The translations under genes were made by a program, and so were the position numbers. A DNA stretch of 64,000 nucleotides from Rhododendron vialii (taxonomy: Eukaryota > Streptophyta > Magnoliopsida > Ericales > Ericaceae): NCBI RefSeq assembly GCF_030253575.1, contig NC_080565.1, forward strand, positions 14,534,501-14,598,500, in the 5' to 3' direction. This document shows positions 33,136-45,782 of this stretch, in pieces. Numbering within the stretch: position 1 is the stretch's first letter; every line of letters starts with the position of its first letter. The notes under the pieces are model-generated. The model saw only the letters and a program-made list of their open reading frames with translations. It did no database searches and had not been told where the DNA came from.

Positions 33136-34106
33136 TACTAACGTAGTTACCCCATCTTCATTTTTTTGGTGTCTCATTTACAGGATGAATAATGCGAACA
33201 AAATTAGTATGCTTCCAGTGATTAGCTAGAAGACGTATGAGGATGTGTTCGACAAAATATGTGAGAGACATGGGTGGGAAAAAAGTTTTGCTAATATTTT
33301 ACGTGCTTGGCAAAATATGTGAGACAGACACACGTATGGCTACATACCTTGCTTCTCTGCTCTTTTGTGTTAAAAAAAAAATTACCTTCCTGATACAAAC
33401 AAGAATCTTTAAACATGAAATTTCAAAAGTACATGAATCTAATAAAAACTCATTCATCTTTAGGTTACAAGTACAATTTTAAATCACAATAAAAAACTAA
33501 TTTCCACATTCTATATGCTAGAAAAAGAAAGGGTGAACCGAAAGTCCTAATATCAATTTTAAAATTTCTGTTCCCAAAAATATTGAAGGAGTTCTACGTT
33601 TTGAGATTAAGGAAATAAAAGAACAAATTGCTGACACGAAATTTCATGAGTACATGAATCTAATAAAAACTTATTCACGTACTTAGGATGTTTTGTTTTG
33701 ATGTTTGCCTGGACGGCAATAGACTGGCGATGTTGCACCTTTTTAGTCCCTACCAATTTTGAATGAGTATGCTTCCTTGATTAATGACTTGCTTTTTCTA
33801 ACAATGCTACCTTAGGTAATCCCTTTTAACCATCCATGTTTCATGTGTGTGAATCTTCTTAGTTGAATGAGTATTTTTTTATGTGCCTAATTGGTTGGTT
33901 CTTTTTCAGTATCTGTTACTAGCTAAACCTAAGCAATGAGCATGATATTGACTTTCTATTCTTTCCTTGAGCAAGAAAATAAAAGATTTTTCTCTATGAG
34001 AGAGACAATTATCAACAACCTCTTACGTTGTATGTTCTTTTTGATTTCCCCCAATTCCTAAGAGGAAATATAAAGCTTTGATTTGCTTTCTTTTTTGTCA
34101 AGGTCT
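33136..34106. other. Intergenic with a short direct repeat
   Basis: GTACATGAATCTAATAAAAA recurs at 33430 and 33650. Otherwise nothing recognised. Confidence 0.4.
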
Positions 34107-34797
34107 GGGAGAAATCAACCATGAGGTTGCATCCAAGTAGGAAGATTTCTTGAAATTGATATATGCAAGGGTTAGTTGTGTAAAGCTAATTGATAAAATT
34201 GATTAAATAGTGGCCGACCAAAGCCCCCAAGTTATTTAACTGTATGCTGCCATTATTTTTCTTCTTTTTTGTTTCCTACTTTTGTAGAGTTAGAAACTCA
34301 GAATGCCCTATAGGGGCTTAATTCTTTTGCAAGTGTGAGATCACTAATTTCTTTAGGCGTGTTGTTGGTGCTTCATAGGTATTGCACATTGATCTTTTTG
34401 GGCATTTCCTATAGTTTTCATGCGCAATGCAATTAGTAGTAGTGTAATGTGGTTCATGATTAACCTATTAAAAACCATGTTCATGTTTAACTATAGTTGC
34501 TGGGAGAAATTAACTATGAAGTTTTGCCCAAGCAGGAAAATTACTTGAAATTGGTATCTGTAAGTGTTAGTCGTGTAAAGCTAATTGATAAAATTGATTT
34601 AATAGTGGCTGGTCCAAGCCCCCAAGCTATTCAACTGTATGCTGCCATTATTTTCCTAATTTTTTGTTTCCTACTTTTGTAGAGTTAGAAACTCAAAATA
34701 CTCTGTATAGGCTTAATTCTTCTGCAAGTGCTTATCACTAATTTTTTCAAGCATGTCGTTGGTGCTTCATAGGTATTGGACGTAGATCTTTTTGGAT
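34107..34797 (+). repeat. Tandem duplication of an exon-like segment, 392-bp period
   Basis: Segments 34107-34402 and 34499-34797 both begin CTGGGAGAAAT and share GTGTAAAGCTAATTGATAAA, CAAGCCCCCAAG-type text and TTTGTAGAGTTAGAAACTCA. The second copy is open from 34497 (LGEINYEVLPKQENYLKL) to a stop at 34682; the first copy has an early stop. It may be the remains of a host exon, but I do not recognise the protein. Confidence 0.6.
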
Positions 34798-35999
34798 CAG
34801 TACGTATCATTGCTAAATTGAACTATTTTCCTTTTAGTTTTGGTTAGAGTTTAATAATGACCTAAAGAATTTCATGGCCTTTGGTTTTTTTTTTCCCCTA
34901 TAATTTGGAGTCCAATATTCTCACGTTGTTAAAAAGGTGTTAATGTGTTTATCTTTATGACATTGTGTTTTGATTTGTATTATCGATGACTTTTTATTCA
35001 CACAGCATTGTAGTCCTTTGATTAACAAGTTATTTGGGTCTGCCTTTAGGCTAAGTTATGTTTGTTTTTTCAGTTCCCTAACCTTGCATATTTTACGCTG
35101 CAATGAGTGCTAAGGGGATGGGATATTAGAGAAATGAGAAGGAAGGCTCTGCAAGTAGGTGGCAGATTTAGTTGGTTGTGGCTGGTTTAGGTTGTTTGCC
35201 CAACACGTGGAAAATTAGTTTTTAGATTTTGAAATCTAAGTGGTCTTATTCTTTGAATGTAGAAGTCCTTTTTGTTTTTTATTTGGTTGACTTAGCTTCT
35301 TATGAATTATAATCTGTTTAGATATTTCAGGACTACACTATAACTTGAGAGAGAGAGAGTCATGTTGGTTGGAAAAGGTATGTCAGTTGAAGGACATAGT
35401 AATTGTCATAGATGAGTTTGAAGGTAGGCTGGCACATCTTCAACATCACCTTACTCCCACTGAACTGTTGCTGATGCATCTCATCGGAAATGCTTCTTGT
35501 GTCGTTCAATATGATGGCGAAGCAATGGAGCATAAAATTCTGTACAAAATTCTTCTTGAGTTGTGGTGTTGGATTATATTTGCTAATGACATCTTGCATT
35601 TTACTTGAAAGATTTACTCCATTTATTAGAGAGGTTTAATTCAACATTTTCCTCTGTACCTTCTCCGTTCGCATCAATGATGGCTTGGAGTACTAAAACT
35701 CTATTGTGATCTGCGAAATCCACGTCATTTGTTTTGATAATTGGCATGTGTTTTTACTTTACTAAACAATCATGTAGTGTAATGCAAATGCAATATATGA
35801 ACATAACCTTTTTTTTTAACTCTCATATCTTATCACACCTTGCTAAGCATTCTCAGAGCCGTATTGAATACCCAATCCTTTGAGTTGTTTCAAAAAGGAA
35901 ACATACACAATATTTTAGGACCAATGGGGTATATTTTTACACATTTCAACACCCTTTTTTGACCTTATCTATTTTTAAAGAAACCAAGCTAGCACACTT
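34798..35999. other. Intergenic, one unassigned open frame
   Basis: An open frame at 35345-35608 (87 codons, VIVIDEFEGRLAHLQHHLTP inside) has amino-acid composition like real protein, but I see no splice partner or known domain. The rest is AT-rich. Confidence 0.3.
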
Positions 36000-36358
36000 A
36001 GTTTGCCTTACCCCTTCTCTCAGTGGTGGTAGAGATTCGAGCCTCATGAGGGGCGTGGTTGGGATTTAGAGCTATAGACATCCTCTGAACTCTCTGTTGA
36101 CTAACTTATTAACACTCTGTTAATGTATAAGGTGTGACAAAAAAAAAAGTAGGCTATTTTTAGCAACATTTTCCCTAATGATACCCTTAGCGACTAACGA
36201 ACCAACGAGAAACCCTTCCTAGTAAAGTTGATTGTCTTATCCTCCCTCCATAGTGGAGGCAGAGGTTCTAACCCCATGGGAGGCAAATTTGGGGTTTAAG
36301 ACTATGGACAGCCTCCGGATTTCCTGTTGATTAACATACTAATACTCGTTGATGTATA
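36000..36358 (+). repeat. Diverged direct repeat, about 230-bp period
   Basis: Segments 36010-36140 and 36240-36358 share the order AGTGG-GG-AGAG-TTC, GGGGCG/GGAGGC, ATAGACA-CCTC and CTCTGTTGA/CCTGTTGATTAAC. Possibly SINE-like. Weak. Confidence 0.4.
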
Positions 36359-36594
36359 CTCCCTCCATCTGAATTTAATAGTCATTTTTGGGAGTTCATG
36401 TCATTTTTCAATCGATTATGTCTTCTAATTTATAATGTTTTATGTAATTTTGAAAATATTGTGTTATAGAACTAATTGAGATTTATCAAACAAGATCTAT
36501 ATTGGATATAAAATTAATTACCAATTTAAAGATATAACTCATTTTTTATCCTGTTAGAATTGAATGAGGGACTATTAAATCCGGACAGAAGGAG
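36359..36594. mobile_element. Stowaway MITE, intact ends
   Basis: Left CTCCCTCCATCTGAATTTAA and right TTAAATCCGGACAGAAGGAG are inverted, with TA on both sides (36357-36358 and 36595-36596). The interior shares ACTAATTGAGAT and ATCAAACAAGAT with the other two Stowaway copies. Confidence 0.87.
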
Positions 36595-36760
36595 TATAAT
36601 ATTGGCCAAAAAACTAACGAACCAAATGGTACAACGTACTCTTTGGTTTCCGTGAGTATGTTCTGCTTAAAACCTTAAACGGGAACAACTGATCTACATA
36701 CTACACATGGCATTCAATGGATGGCGTCATTCAAAACCAAACCAAAGTCCCACATCTCTT

Positions 36761-36762
<2 letters not shown>

Positions 36763-36805
<43 letters not shown>

Positions 36806-36820
36806 TATATATATATATAT
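36763..36820 (+). repeat. (CT)n then (AT)n microsatellite
   Basis: About 19 CT units (36763-36801) followed by about 8 AT units, just before a Helitron-like start. Confidence 0.95.
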
Positions 36821-38617
36821 AATAAAACACAAGGGTGTTTAGAAATTTTCTTTTTCAATGGTTTCAGATTTCTTACTGACACAAATTTTATCTACACATA
36901 CAAACAAATCCAACGGTCTAGATTTCTCCACCGTTCACATACAAACCAATGATATCTTCGTAAATAACTTACATTGTTTGGCCAAATTTTTTATGGCATA
37001 TTTCAGAAATAGTGTGCATTCAACGCTCGGATCCCAAAGAGTCTTATATATTAAAAAAATAGTTAAAATATGAAGTGTTCCAATTTTCAATCCGTTTTGA
37101 ACCGGTGTGAAGATCTTATTTTCCTGATTATTTTATCCTAAATGGTCGTAATTAATTTTTGATTCTAAATCCTTTCTGTTAGAGCCCTAAGATAACTGTA
37201 GAACTAAATATATTTATAAGATTAAGATAAAATAAAAGCCTCTTTTCTGTTAGAGCCCTAAGATAACTGTAGAACCAAATATAATTATAAGATTAAGATA
37301 AAATAAAAGCCTTATTATAAAAAATTAATTACGACCCTTTGGGGTAAAATAATCGTTACTTAAGATCTTCGCATCGGTTCAAATGGATTGAAAATTGGAA
37401 CACTTAATCTTTTAACTATTTTTTAAGACTTTTATATATTAAAAAAATAGTTAAAAGATTAAGTGTTCCAATTTTCAATCCGTTTGAACTGGTGCAAAAA
37501 TCTTATTTTTCTGATCATTTTATCCTAAAGGGTCGTAATTAATTTTTGATTATAAAGCTTTCATTTTAGTATCTAATCTTTTAACTTTGTTTGGTTCTAC
37601 AGTTATCTTAGGGTTCTAACACGAAAGCTTTAGAGTCAAAAAATACTTACGACTCTTTAGGATAAAATGATGAGGAAAATAAGATCTTTGCACCGGTTCT
37701 AACGGATTGAAAATTGGAACACTTAATCTTTTAACTATATATTTAATATATATAACTCTCCTCAGAATGTTATGGCGCCGTTTCGATACAAAACTGACGA
37801 GATTATAGTATTAAAAAATAGTTAAAAGATTAAGTGTTTCAATTTTCAATCCATTTAAACCGGTGCGAAAATCTTATTTTTCTGATTATTTTATCCTAAA
37901 GATTAATTGTTCCAATTTTCAATTCGTTTGAACCGGTGCGAAAATCTTATTTTTCTGATCATTTTATCCTAACGGGTCATTATTAACTTTTGATTATAAG
38001 GCTTTCATTTTATCTTAATCTTTTAACTATATTTGATTCTACAGTTATCTTAGGGCTCTAATAGGAAAGCTTTAGAGTCAAAAATTAATTACGACCCTTT
38101 ATGGTAAAATAATTAGTTAATTAAGATATTCTCATTGGTTCAAAAGGATTGAAAATTGTAACACTTAATCTTTTAACTATATTTTTAATATATAAAAATC
38201 TCTTCGAACAGCCCAGATTAATTGCAGATCAATGGCTGAGATCACTTCAATTCTACCCTTAACAAAGTGCCCATACTTTCTTAGTTTATTACACAAACGC
38301 CATTGGTCTTACTCAAATTCATTTTCAAATTTCAAACCCAGGTCGGATAAAAAAAAAATTTCAAACCCAGATTATTTAGCAGAGAGGCGAACCCCCCCAA
38401 ACTCAAGTTATCACTTCACCCTCCATCCCTGTCGCTGCCTCCTAATGGCGGCCCACTCACGTTCACCCACCACGGATTGTTGCTGATTCAAAGCCTAGAT
38501 CTACCTCCACCCCTATAAGTTGGGGGAGTGTCGTATGCACGGGTAATTCTCTTTTGTCAATCAATTTAGTGTTTGAACCACTAGCTAGCAAGTGCCGTAG
38601 GCACGGACAAGCACTAA
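36803..38617 (+). mobile_element. Helitron A (probable), with MITE cluster inside
   Basis: The 5' part AATAAAACACAAGGGTGT matches the start of Helitron B (38847). The 3' part (38590-38617) has the hairpin GTGCCGTAGGCAC followed by GGACAAGCACTAA, close to the CTAG end of Helitron B but mutated. An open frame at 38232-38486 shares AAAGTGCCCA and TTACACAAACGCCA-like text with Helitron B. The exact 5' base is obscured by the microsatellite. Confidence 0.5.
37039..38195. repeat. Cluster of fold-back MITE family F, three units
   Basis: Units at about 37039-37440, 37436-37745 and 37800-38195. Each has a left arm with AGTGTTCCAATTTTCAATCC and a facing right arm with GGATTGAAAATTGGAACACT-type sequence, and inner motifs ATTTTATCCTAAAGGGTCGT and CAGTTATCTTAGGG. 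The third unit has a partly repeated left arm (37830 and 37910). The same family as 3363-3606. Confidence 0.8.
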
Positions 38618-38830
38618 TCCGATAAACCACACATGTAAACCATTACCAGTCCTCCTTCCGAGGGAGAAGGTGCGCTCGAATACTGTGCAAGGACGTGGAT
38701 TTCTTCTAACCTCTTTTTTTTTTTCCTAATCCGATGAACTGCCAAGGTAAACCAATGCCAGTCCTCCTCCCGAGGGAGAAGGGTGTGCTTGAATACCCTG
38801 TACAGACATGAATTTCTTCTAACCGATTAC
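38614..38830 (+). repeat. Tandem duplication between Helitrons A and B
   Basis: About 125-bp period. Shared CCAGTCCTCC-TCCCGAGGGAGAAGG and ATTTCTTCTAACC motifs at 38645 and 38760, each starting CTAATCCGAT. Confidence 0.75.
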
Positions 38831-38837
38831 CTAGCTA

Positions 38838-39050
38838 TCTATCTAATAAAACACAAGGGTGTGGGGACAAGTTGTTGCAATGGCTTAGATTTGTTTGATC
38901 TAAGGGTTGATGTGTGCTCTCCAACTCTCTTAAGAAAGTGCCCACAATCTTTCAAATATTTCACAAAAATGCCATCTCTTCTTTTTACCCAGCTTCTGTT
39001 GTTGGCATAATAAATAAAAAAATTCCAGCTCCTGTCGTTTGGGTCTCCCC

Positions 39051-39109
<59 letters not shown>

Positions 39110-40242
39110 GTCATCTTTTGAATCCCCACCGAGGTCTACAAATCCCGTCGAAAGTTAGGCCAAGAAACATTCCTTTGGGATTTTTGATTTATTCCGGCAA
39201 AACTAGTTGAAGAAAGCTGCGTGAAAGCTAGGACAAGAAAGCTCTGTGAAAGCAAAGGTAATGGGTCTAACAAAGAAACCATGTTTTGAAAGCCGTGTGA
39301 AACATTCCATTGAGATTTTTTTGGGGAGGTTTTGGTGTTTGTTTCTTTCCAGGGTGCAAGTAGTGTTTAAATTTCAATCTAGCTGCTGTTCCGGGTGGAA
39401 TTTGTGCCTGTTCCGAGTGTCCAAGAAATTTGGGTGATTTTTTTGGTGTGGGTGGGTGAGTGTGTTGTTAAATGTTATACAAAATCGAGTTTTGTTATTG
39501 ACTCATCTTGACGTTCCGTTTTGAATGATAGTTTAGTAGTATAGTTCGCGCCTAGGTCCACGTGTTTTCAAACCCGTCTTTTTCTTTTTCTTTTTCTCCC
39601 TTTCTTTTTTTGTTACCATCGGGTTGCCTATGCCTACATGGGTAGAAATTGATGCAAATCTTGGCAGAAATTGAACTTCCGAATAGTAAATCTATGGGTA
39701 CATAATTTTCAGCAAATTGAGCCAATTCCAATTGGGGTGGCTAGTGCCATAGGTACGGGCAAGCACTATGCCTCCAGTGATCGCTTACATTGAGGTATTT
39801 TAACCAAAGCCTGAGTTCTCTGTAACTTTTTTCGATAGCCTGTTTTTTTCTCGCGGTCCGAACTAATTTTTGTTTACTCTTTATATAGTTAGTTTATGGC
39901 GTTTGATGTGATTGAAGTTACATTGAGGTTTTTGATTTCTGGGTTCTAATATGTTCTTTCATTTCTGCAAATGGGTTTAATGTATGTGGTGGGGGATTCA
40001 TAGTAGTGCTATTTTAACTTTTTTACTTGGTATTTACTGGGATTCCATAAACAAATTGATAGTTTTTTGTAGCTAGCTTAAAAGTTTAGTTGGGGGAGTA
40101 CCGTAAGCACGGGTAATTCTCTTTCGTGCCATTAAGAAGAGGATCACATACTACACATTAACGAAATGATTTAGTGTTTGTGCCATAGGCATGGGCAATT
40201 CCAACCGGGTTGTATAGTGCCGTAAGCACGGACAAATACTAG
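38838..40242 (+). mobile_element. Helitron B, non-autonomous
   Basis: It begins TCTATCTAATAAAACACAAG after an A and ends with the hairpin GTGCCGTAAGCAC then GGACAAATACTAG, followed by T. A/T insertion, a TC start, and a hairpin 12 bp before a CTAG end fit the Helitron pattern. It contains a (CT)26 tract (39056-39107). There is no Rep/helicase gene. Helitron C starts two bases downstream. Confidence 0.75.
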
Positions 40243-41676
40243 TATCTATTCTAATATATAAAGGGGGAGCACTAGTTTGGTGTCTACGCTGTCATGTATT
40301 TCCCTTTCCCAAAATACCCTCCTAAGAGAAAAAAAAACACAAAAAAAATAGTTAATTTTGGGGATATATTTAACATTTTAACACACACAAAAAAAACTCC
40401 TGCATTCAACTATTGTGGGTAAAAACTATAGGGGCAAAATAGTAAGAGTGTCAAAAAACTGCCTATCCCCTATTGGAACTCTACACATTTACGTCTTCTA
40501 TTGTCAAAGAACTCCACGTGTAGTTACTGCTTCTCCTTTCACTATTAACTGCCTATAATTTCCATCATAATAACTCCTTCAATCTACAAAACCATGGTGA
40601 CGACCAATTTACATGAGAAAGAGAGAGAGCCAGAGATACCAGTTTTGTGAAGAAGAAGTCTGTCAAATGTCAACAACTTTCATGTTTGTACCTTCGTCTT
40701 CTTAATTTCCACAGTTATTCTACTCATTTTTCCCTATAAACTTCTGACTTTTAGTTTTGTATTCTATGTATGAACCATCAATTTCATGTCTCACTGCCTT
40801 CCTGCAGATTGTGCAGATTTTGAGTATGGGTTTTGTAGATTTTTTTGTTCGACTTAGACCTTCAAGATGTTCTTATTTCCTATTTCAGATTCGGAAGTTC
40901 ATATCTGCAGTGAAGAGAGTTTTGAAAATTAAGGGTACTCTGTCTTTCTCTCTATTGACTACCAAGTGTTTGTATTAATGTCTTCTTCTATCAAAATTTG
41001 CTTTCAACTTACTACTCTTTGACATATGAACACTTTCTTTATTCCGCAGATAATCACTTTATAAGTGATTATCTACTATTTGGTATCTTTCAGCTCTGTT
41101 TTTTACATAATTGATTATTGTTGTAAAGCAATATGGTGTTTACCCAAAAAAAATATGGTGTTTGTGTTTTTAACGATTGCATTGTTTGGGGAGTGGAAGT
41201 GGTGGAAGAAGCCCAATAGAAGAGAAGGGAATATGGTTAATAACAGTGTTTTGAATATCTAGAATATGAGAATTTCATGTCTCTTTTTGTTTGTTTCTGA
41301 TGGTAAGTTATCACCTGCCTTAACAAGGACCATGGAAAAGCCTCCAAATGGGTGGTCTGCATGGCCAAGAAAAGCCTCCAGATTAGGAACTTTTGTATAG
41401 GTGGAATCTGGTGTTTGATAACTTTTTAGTTGCCTCTGTGGGAGAAATACATGTAGGTAGTTTGCTGCTGTTGTGTTCTTGCTGTAACTAAGAATGGAGA
41501 TATCTTTATATAAATAAAAAAAACTTGGCATTATTTTTGTAAGCAAAAAAACCTGGCATTATTTTTGTACGATGCTTATATATCTTCCATGTGTTTTTCC
41601 TTGCCACATTTGTTAAGCTAATTTGTGATCTACGGATGTAAGTTGCTCACCAAATAGTATTGTATTGTGATTGAAC

Positions 41677-44022
41677 TATAAAGACCCGAAATTTCAGAAA
41701 TTATTTAAAGGTTTATTAATACTAGAAATTGAAGGAAAATGTGGAAATTATTGAGTTTGTTTGATTTGGGGTTAATATGAAAGGATTGTTAGTGGAGGGA
41801 GTACTAGTGTGAGTTGTGTGAGTATATAAATAGGAGTGTGTAGGAGTAGGGGATTAAAATCCCAACTCCATTCTCTCTCCATCTCCCGATCCCCCTCTAT
41901 CTCTCTCGGCTCCTCTTCTCTCTCTCCCTCTCCCTCTTGCTCCCAACCAAAACCCACTCAAACCAACCTCCATTCCACCTTCCTCACGCGCTATTGAGCT
42001 TGTAGCTTGTCCAGTTTGGCTCGGAGAGGAGCATTGTGGGCGTATTTTAAAGTTTGAGTTCAAGGGTTCGCGTGGCCCGATCTCTTTGTGTGTTTGCTCT
42101 CCGACTTCGAGTTAAGGATTTCTTGCTCTTTCTATGTGCCTATGAGTTGAATTTGTGCTTTGATCATACTTGAAATTGTTGGTTTGATTGTTGGGAATAG
42201 TGCAGAAAATCTGCTCGAATTGAGCTGGTATCGATACTGTTTGACATTGGTATCGATACCTTTGTGTTCTAAAACCCAAAAAATCACTTGTTATCGATAC
42301 CATTTGTCCTAGGTATCGATATCATTGCATCTGGGATGCTTCTTGGTCAAATGGTATCAATATCATTTTGCTAGTTATCGATACTTTTGGCTTAGGGGCA
42401 GTTTTTTAGTTTTGTTCTAAATTTCATCTATCATTTCTAACACCTCTAAAACACCTTTAAACTATCTCTAAACTTGGTTACTCGTCCTTTGATGATTCAT
42501 TGATCGTTTTCACTCTCAAAACAATCGTTAAGTGTCATCTTAGTTTCGTCGTAAATGAGAAATGTACCGTAAAGCTGGTTAGGAGTACCGTAGGCTATGT
42601 GGGGTGCCGTAGTGAGTATTATGGGTAGACGTGAGCATGTTTAGCAGGATCTCTTGTCGTTTTGATTTGTTGAACTATTAGTTCTCAATGGCATTCGTTA
42701 TCTAAGGTTTAAGTATCGATACAGCCGGGTCGTACGTCATATAGTTACTATAGGTTGGTAGGATACTTAGGGTATGGTGACATTGTGGGGAATGTATGGG
42801 GCGGATGTGAGTGTGTCTAGTGGTCCAAATGATGTTAAGATGATATAATAACTTGTGTCTTCACGACTCGTCGAATCTTTCAATTCTTTTGGCACTCGTC
42901 CTATGAGGTTCAAGCGTAGAAACAAATGGATAGAGTATTGTAGGTTTATATATATGGGCTTAGTACGTTATGTAGGATGCGGATATGTAAACTAATGAAA
43001 AGGCATGAACATGCACATTTGTGGAGTCATGTAAGGGTTGATTAAAGTTTTGTGGTACGACCGATAGATTGATGATGAAGTTGATTATGAAATGATGACG
43101 ATTATGAAAAGTGTGAAAGGTAACCCAAGTGGTCGTTATTGAGGGAATAGACTCGGGGTGACCCTGCGCTCGAGGGAAATAGACTCGAGGTGACCCAAGT
43201 GATTACTATTATTGAGGGAATAAACTCGGGGTGACCCTACGCTTTAGGGAAATAGACCCAAGTGATTATTATTATTGAGGGAATAGACATGGGGTGACCC
43301 TACGCTCGAGGAAAATAGACCCGAGGTGACCCTAGTGATTATTGATAGAAAATATCTGATTAAAAGGAAAGATTTTGTAATGAAGGGATTTGATGATGAT
43401 GACTATAGACACGAGAAATATTGTAGTATTGTACGATGAATAATAAAATGATTTAGAATTGGTTATAGAATAAGGTGGATTGACGTGAGTTCATTGATGT
43501 ATCTAGTTTGAGAGGTAAACGGTTAGTGACATTCAGGTGAAGTCTAGAATCCTTTAATTAAAGCGTGCAACTCGTTGGTAATCATTCGTACTTTGGGCGT
43601 ATCTTTCAATACTCACTCATTCATGATGCATGATTCATCACATTTCCATAGAGTTTGAGCATAGAATTCTCTACTGGGTACGTGTTTTGCTCAACCCGTC
43701 TATCACTTTCAGGTGCGGATCAAAGATAGCGGCATGAAGTGTTAGGCATGCATGACTTATAGACTTTATTTTGGAAGATGTAATGTAGTTCGATTCATTT
43801 TGTTTTAACCAAGGATATTTGTAATACACGTAACTCTCTTTAACTTTCGTACATATGATATTTGGGTCTTGGAGACAATGATGTAACCTTTTGAAAACTC
43901 ATGGATGAGAAGGTACAATTATGGAAGTAGAAATGTTAAATTCTTTTGGGTATTGGATGGTTATTGGGAGGTTTCATTTATGAAATTCATTTATACTTAT
44001 GTTAAAAATCAAGGGCGTGACA
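41677..44022 (+). mobile_element. Solo LTR, family S, copy 3, perfect TSD
   Basis: It begins TATAAAGACCCG (TG mutated to TA) and ends GGGCGTGACA. The 5-bp flanks TGAAC (41672-41676 and 44023-44027) are identical. It contains TATCGATAC palindromes at 42225-42395 and a minisatellite at 43130-43345. It is the longest of the three copies (2.35 kb). Confidence 0.87.
43130..43345 (+). repeat. Minisatellite, GAGGGAATAGAC units
   Basis: Three units of about 65-80 bp with GAGGGAATAGACTCGGGGTG and GACCC(T/A)-GCTCGAGG-AAATAGAC. It lies within solo LTR copy 3. Confidence 0.85.
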
Positions 44023-44472
44023 TGAACTGCTATGATGCAAGCTGTTGTGAAAATGTTAGCTGGTTAAGTACAGTAGTTAGACAGTTAATACTCTTGGCCT
44101 GTAAAATATTGGCATGCTCTATTTATGTGTATCTCAAAATAACTTGGCAAAAAAATCATATCAGTTTCAATGCAAATAACTTGGAAAATGTTATGTGTTT
44201 TCTACCTCTGAAATATCACGGCATCATTAACAGTGAGTTAGAAATTGCTTTATTTCTTTAGTTGAAGTTTGTAGTAACTACTTAACTATATACATAAGTC
44301 ATATTTTTCTATTGTCAAATGTGAAGAACGGGTAGTGACCAAAAAAATGGCGTAGGACTGAATGCATAGACAACCCTTCTTTCCCTATACTTCATTCCCT
44401 TTACTTGAGGGGGCTGCTCACAATATTATTTTTGTAATCAATATTTTCGCCTATTCAATTATTAATAGGAAA

Positions 44473-45580
44473 ATCGAAGGCAAGGAGAAATGACACAATA
44501 AAGACAAAGGGCAAGGAAAACGAGCAGCTAAGTGGTTCTAATGGAAAAGGAAAAAACAAAGTATGATGCTTATAACTTCTATTTTCTTTCTCTTCCACAT
44601 TTTAAATATAATTTGTTATATACGCATACAAGTTGGTGTTGAATCGGTACGTGATTATGAACACCTTCTTTTTTACCCCTACAGAGATTCTAAATAAGTT
44701 TTTAAACTTACACAGGTCGTAAATTGTTTCGCTTGAGAACTTTTAGGTTCAAATGATTGTATATATAACATTTAATGTAGGTTTTCATGAGGCCTCCTCC
44801 ATGTTTGCATTGTAATGATCACTTAGATATGTTGAATGCAGTATACAATTTTGAATCTAAACGTCAAAGGGAGGGCTTACCAGTTGAAAATTTTGTTCGA
44901 CGAAAAATAGAGGCATGTCGAGCCTTGCAAAATGTTGGAGAAAATATAAGTGAACAATACCTTATAGAAAAAATAGTAGACCTTCTAACACAAAGCTGGA
45001 TGCATGTGAAGCGAACAATATTTCAAAGACATGTTATAGAAAATGCTACACATTTGATGAATGCTTTGATGAAAGACGAGCATAATGTCCACTATTTGTG
45101 GATGGAGTTTGAGCAAGGGCCAATGATGCCAAACTCAACTATGAGAGCGCACATTCTAAATAAAGAAAACAAATTTCATAGTGTAAGAAAAAAAAGCTGC
45201 AAGGCAAACATTGAGAATTTGGTTCAGGCTATAGTTAATAACCTCCCGCCCACATGGCCAAAAGCAACAATCATCAAAAACTTGAAATTAAATTTAATGG
45301 ATATGAGAGCATTGGGAGCTATGCTTGAGGAGATCGAGACTGATATCATATGTTCAGAAGCTTTGGACGAAGTGGAGCAACAATTTACAGAACAAGAGGA
45401 GAAGCAGGGGAAAAAACCTCGGCAAAAGGTAATAATATATATTTTTTAAGAAAAAATTGTTTGTTACCCATTCAGTTAATTTTTACTTCAATACAAATCA
45501 TACACTAACAAACGATTAAATGTTCTTATGTGTTCCTTTTGCAGGTAGCGAAGCGAAGATTGCAATTTGATGAACTATAG
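44473..45580 (+). CDS. Gag-like split gene carried by Helitron C
   Basis: Three exon-like pieces join in phase 0. The first ends at 44560 (SKARRNDTIKTKGKENEQL, basic). The second is 44781-45428 (216 codons; from MRPPPCLHCNDHLDMLNAVY), and the third is 45545-45580 (VAKRRLQFDEL then TAG). Donors are GTATGA and GTAATA; acceptors TTAATGTAG and TTTTGCAG. The middle exon (VENFVRRKIEACRALQNVGE, SEQYLIEKI, NLPPTWPKA) recalls the helical UBN2 gag domain of copia elements, but with introns and no zinc knuckle. It may be a captured or domesticated gag-derived gene. The start of the first exon is uncertain. No function is assigned. Confidence 0.4.
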
Positions 45581-45782
45581 CTCTACAATATTTGGAGTTA
45601 CATGCTATCCAATTATTTGAATTAGTCAATTTATTTTGTTTTAGGAGTTCATCGTGCTTTAATAGTTTACATATGAGTATGAGACTGTCATCATAACTCA
45701 TTTTCAAAATTTAGCATTATCATACCAAGAGTTGTTTCTTTTTTTTTTGTTACTATTCAATTTGGATATTTTTTTCTATATT

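Noticed and set aside
38839-39129. Open frame over the (CT)n tract on the minus strand
   Set aside because: Arg/Glu dipeptides are the product of the microsatellite; no domain.
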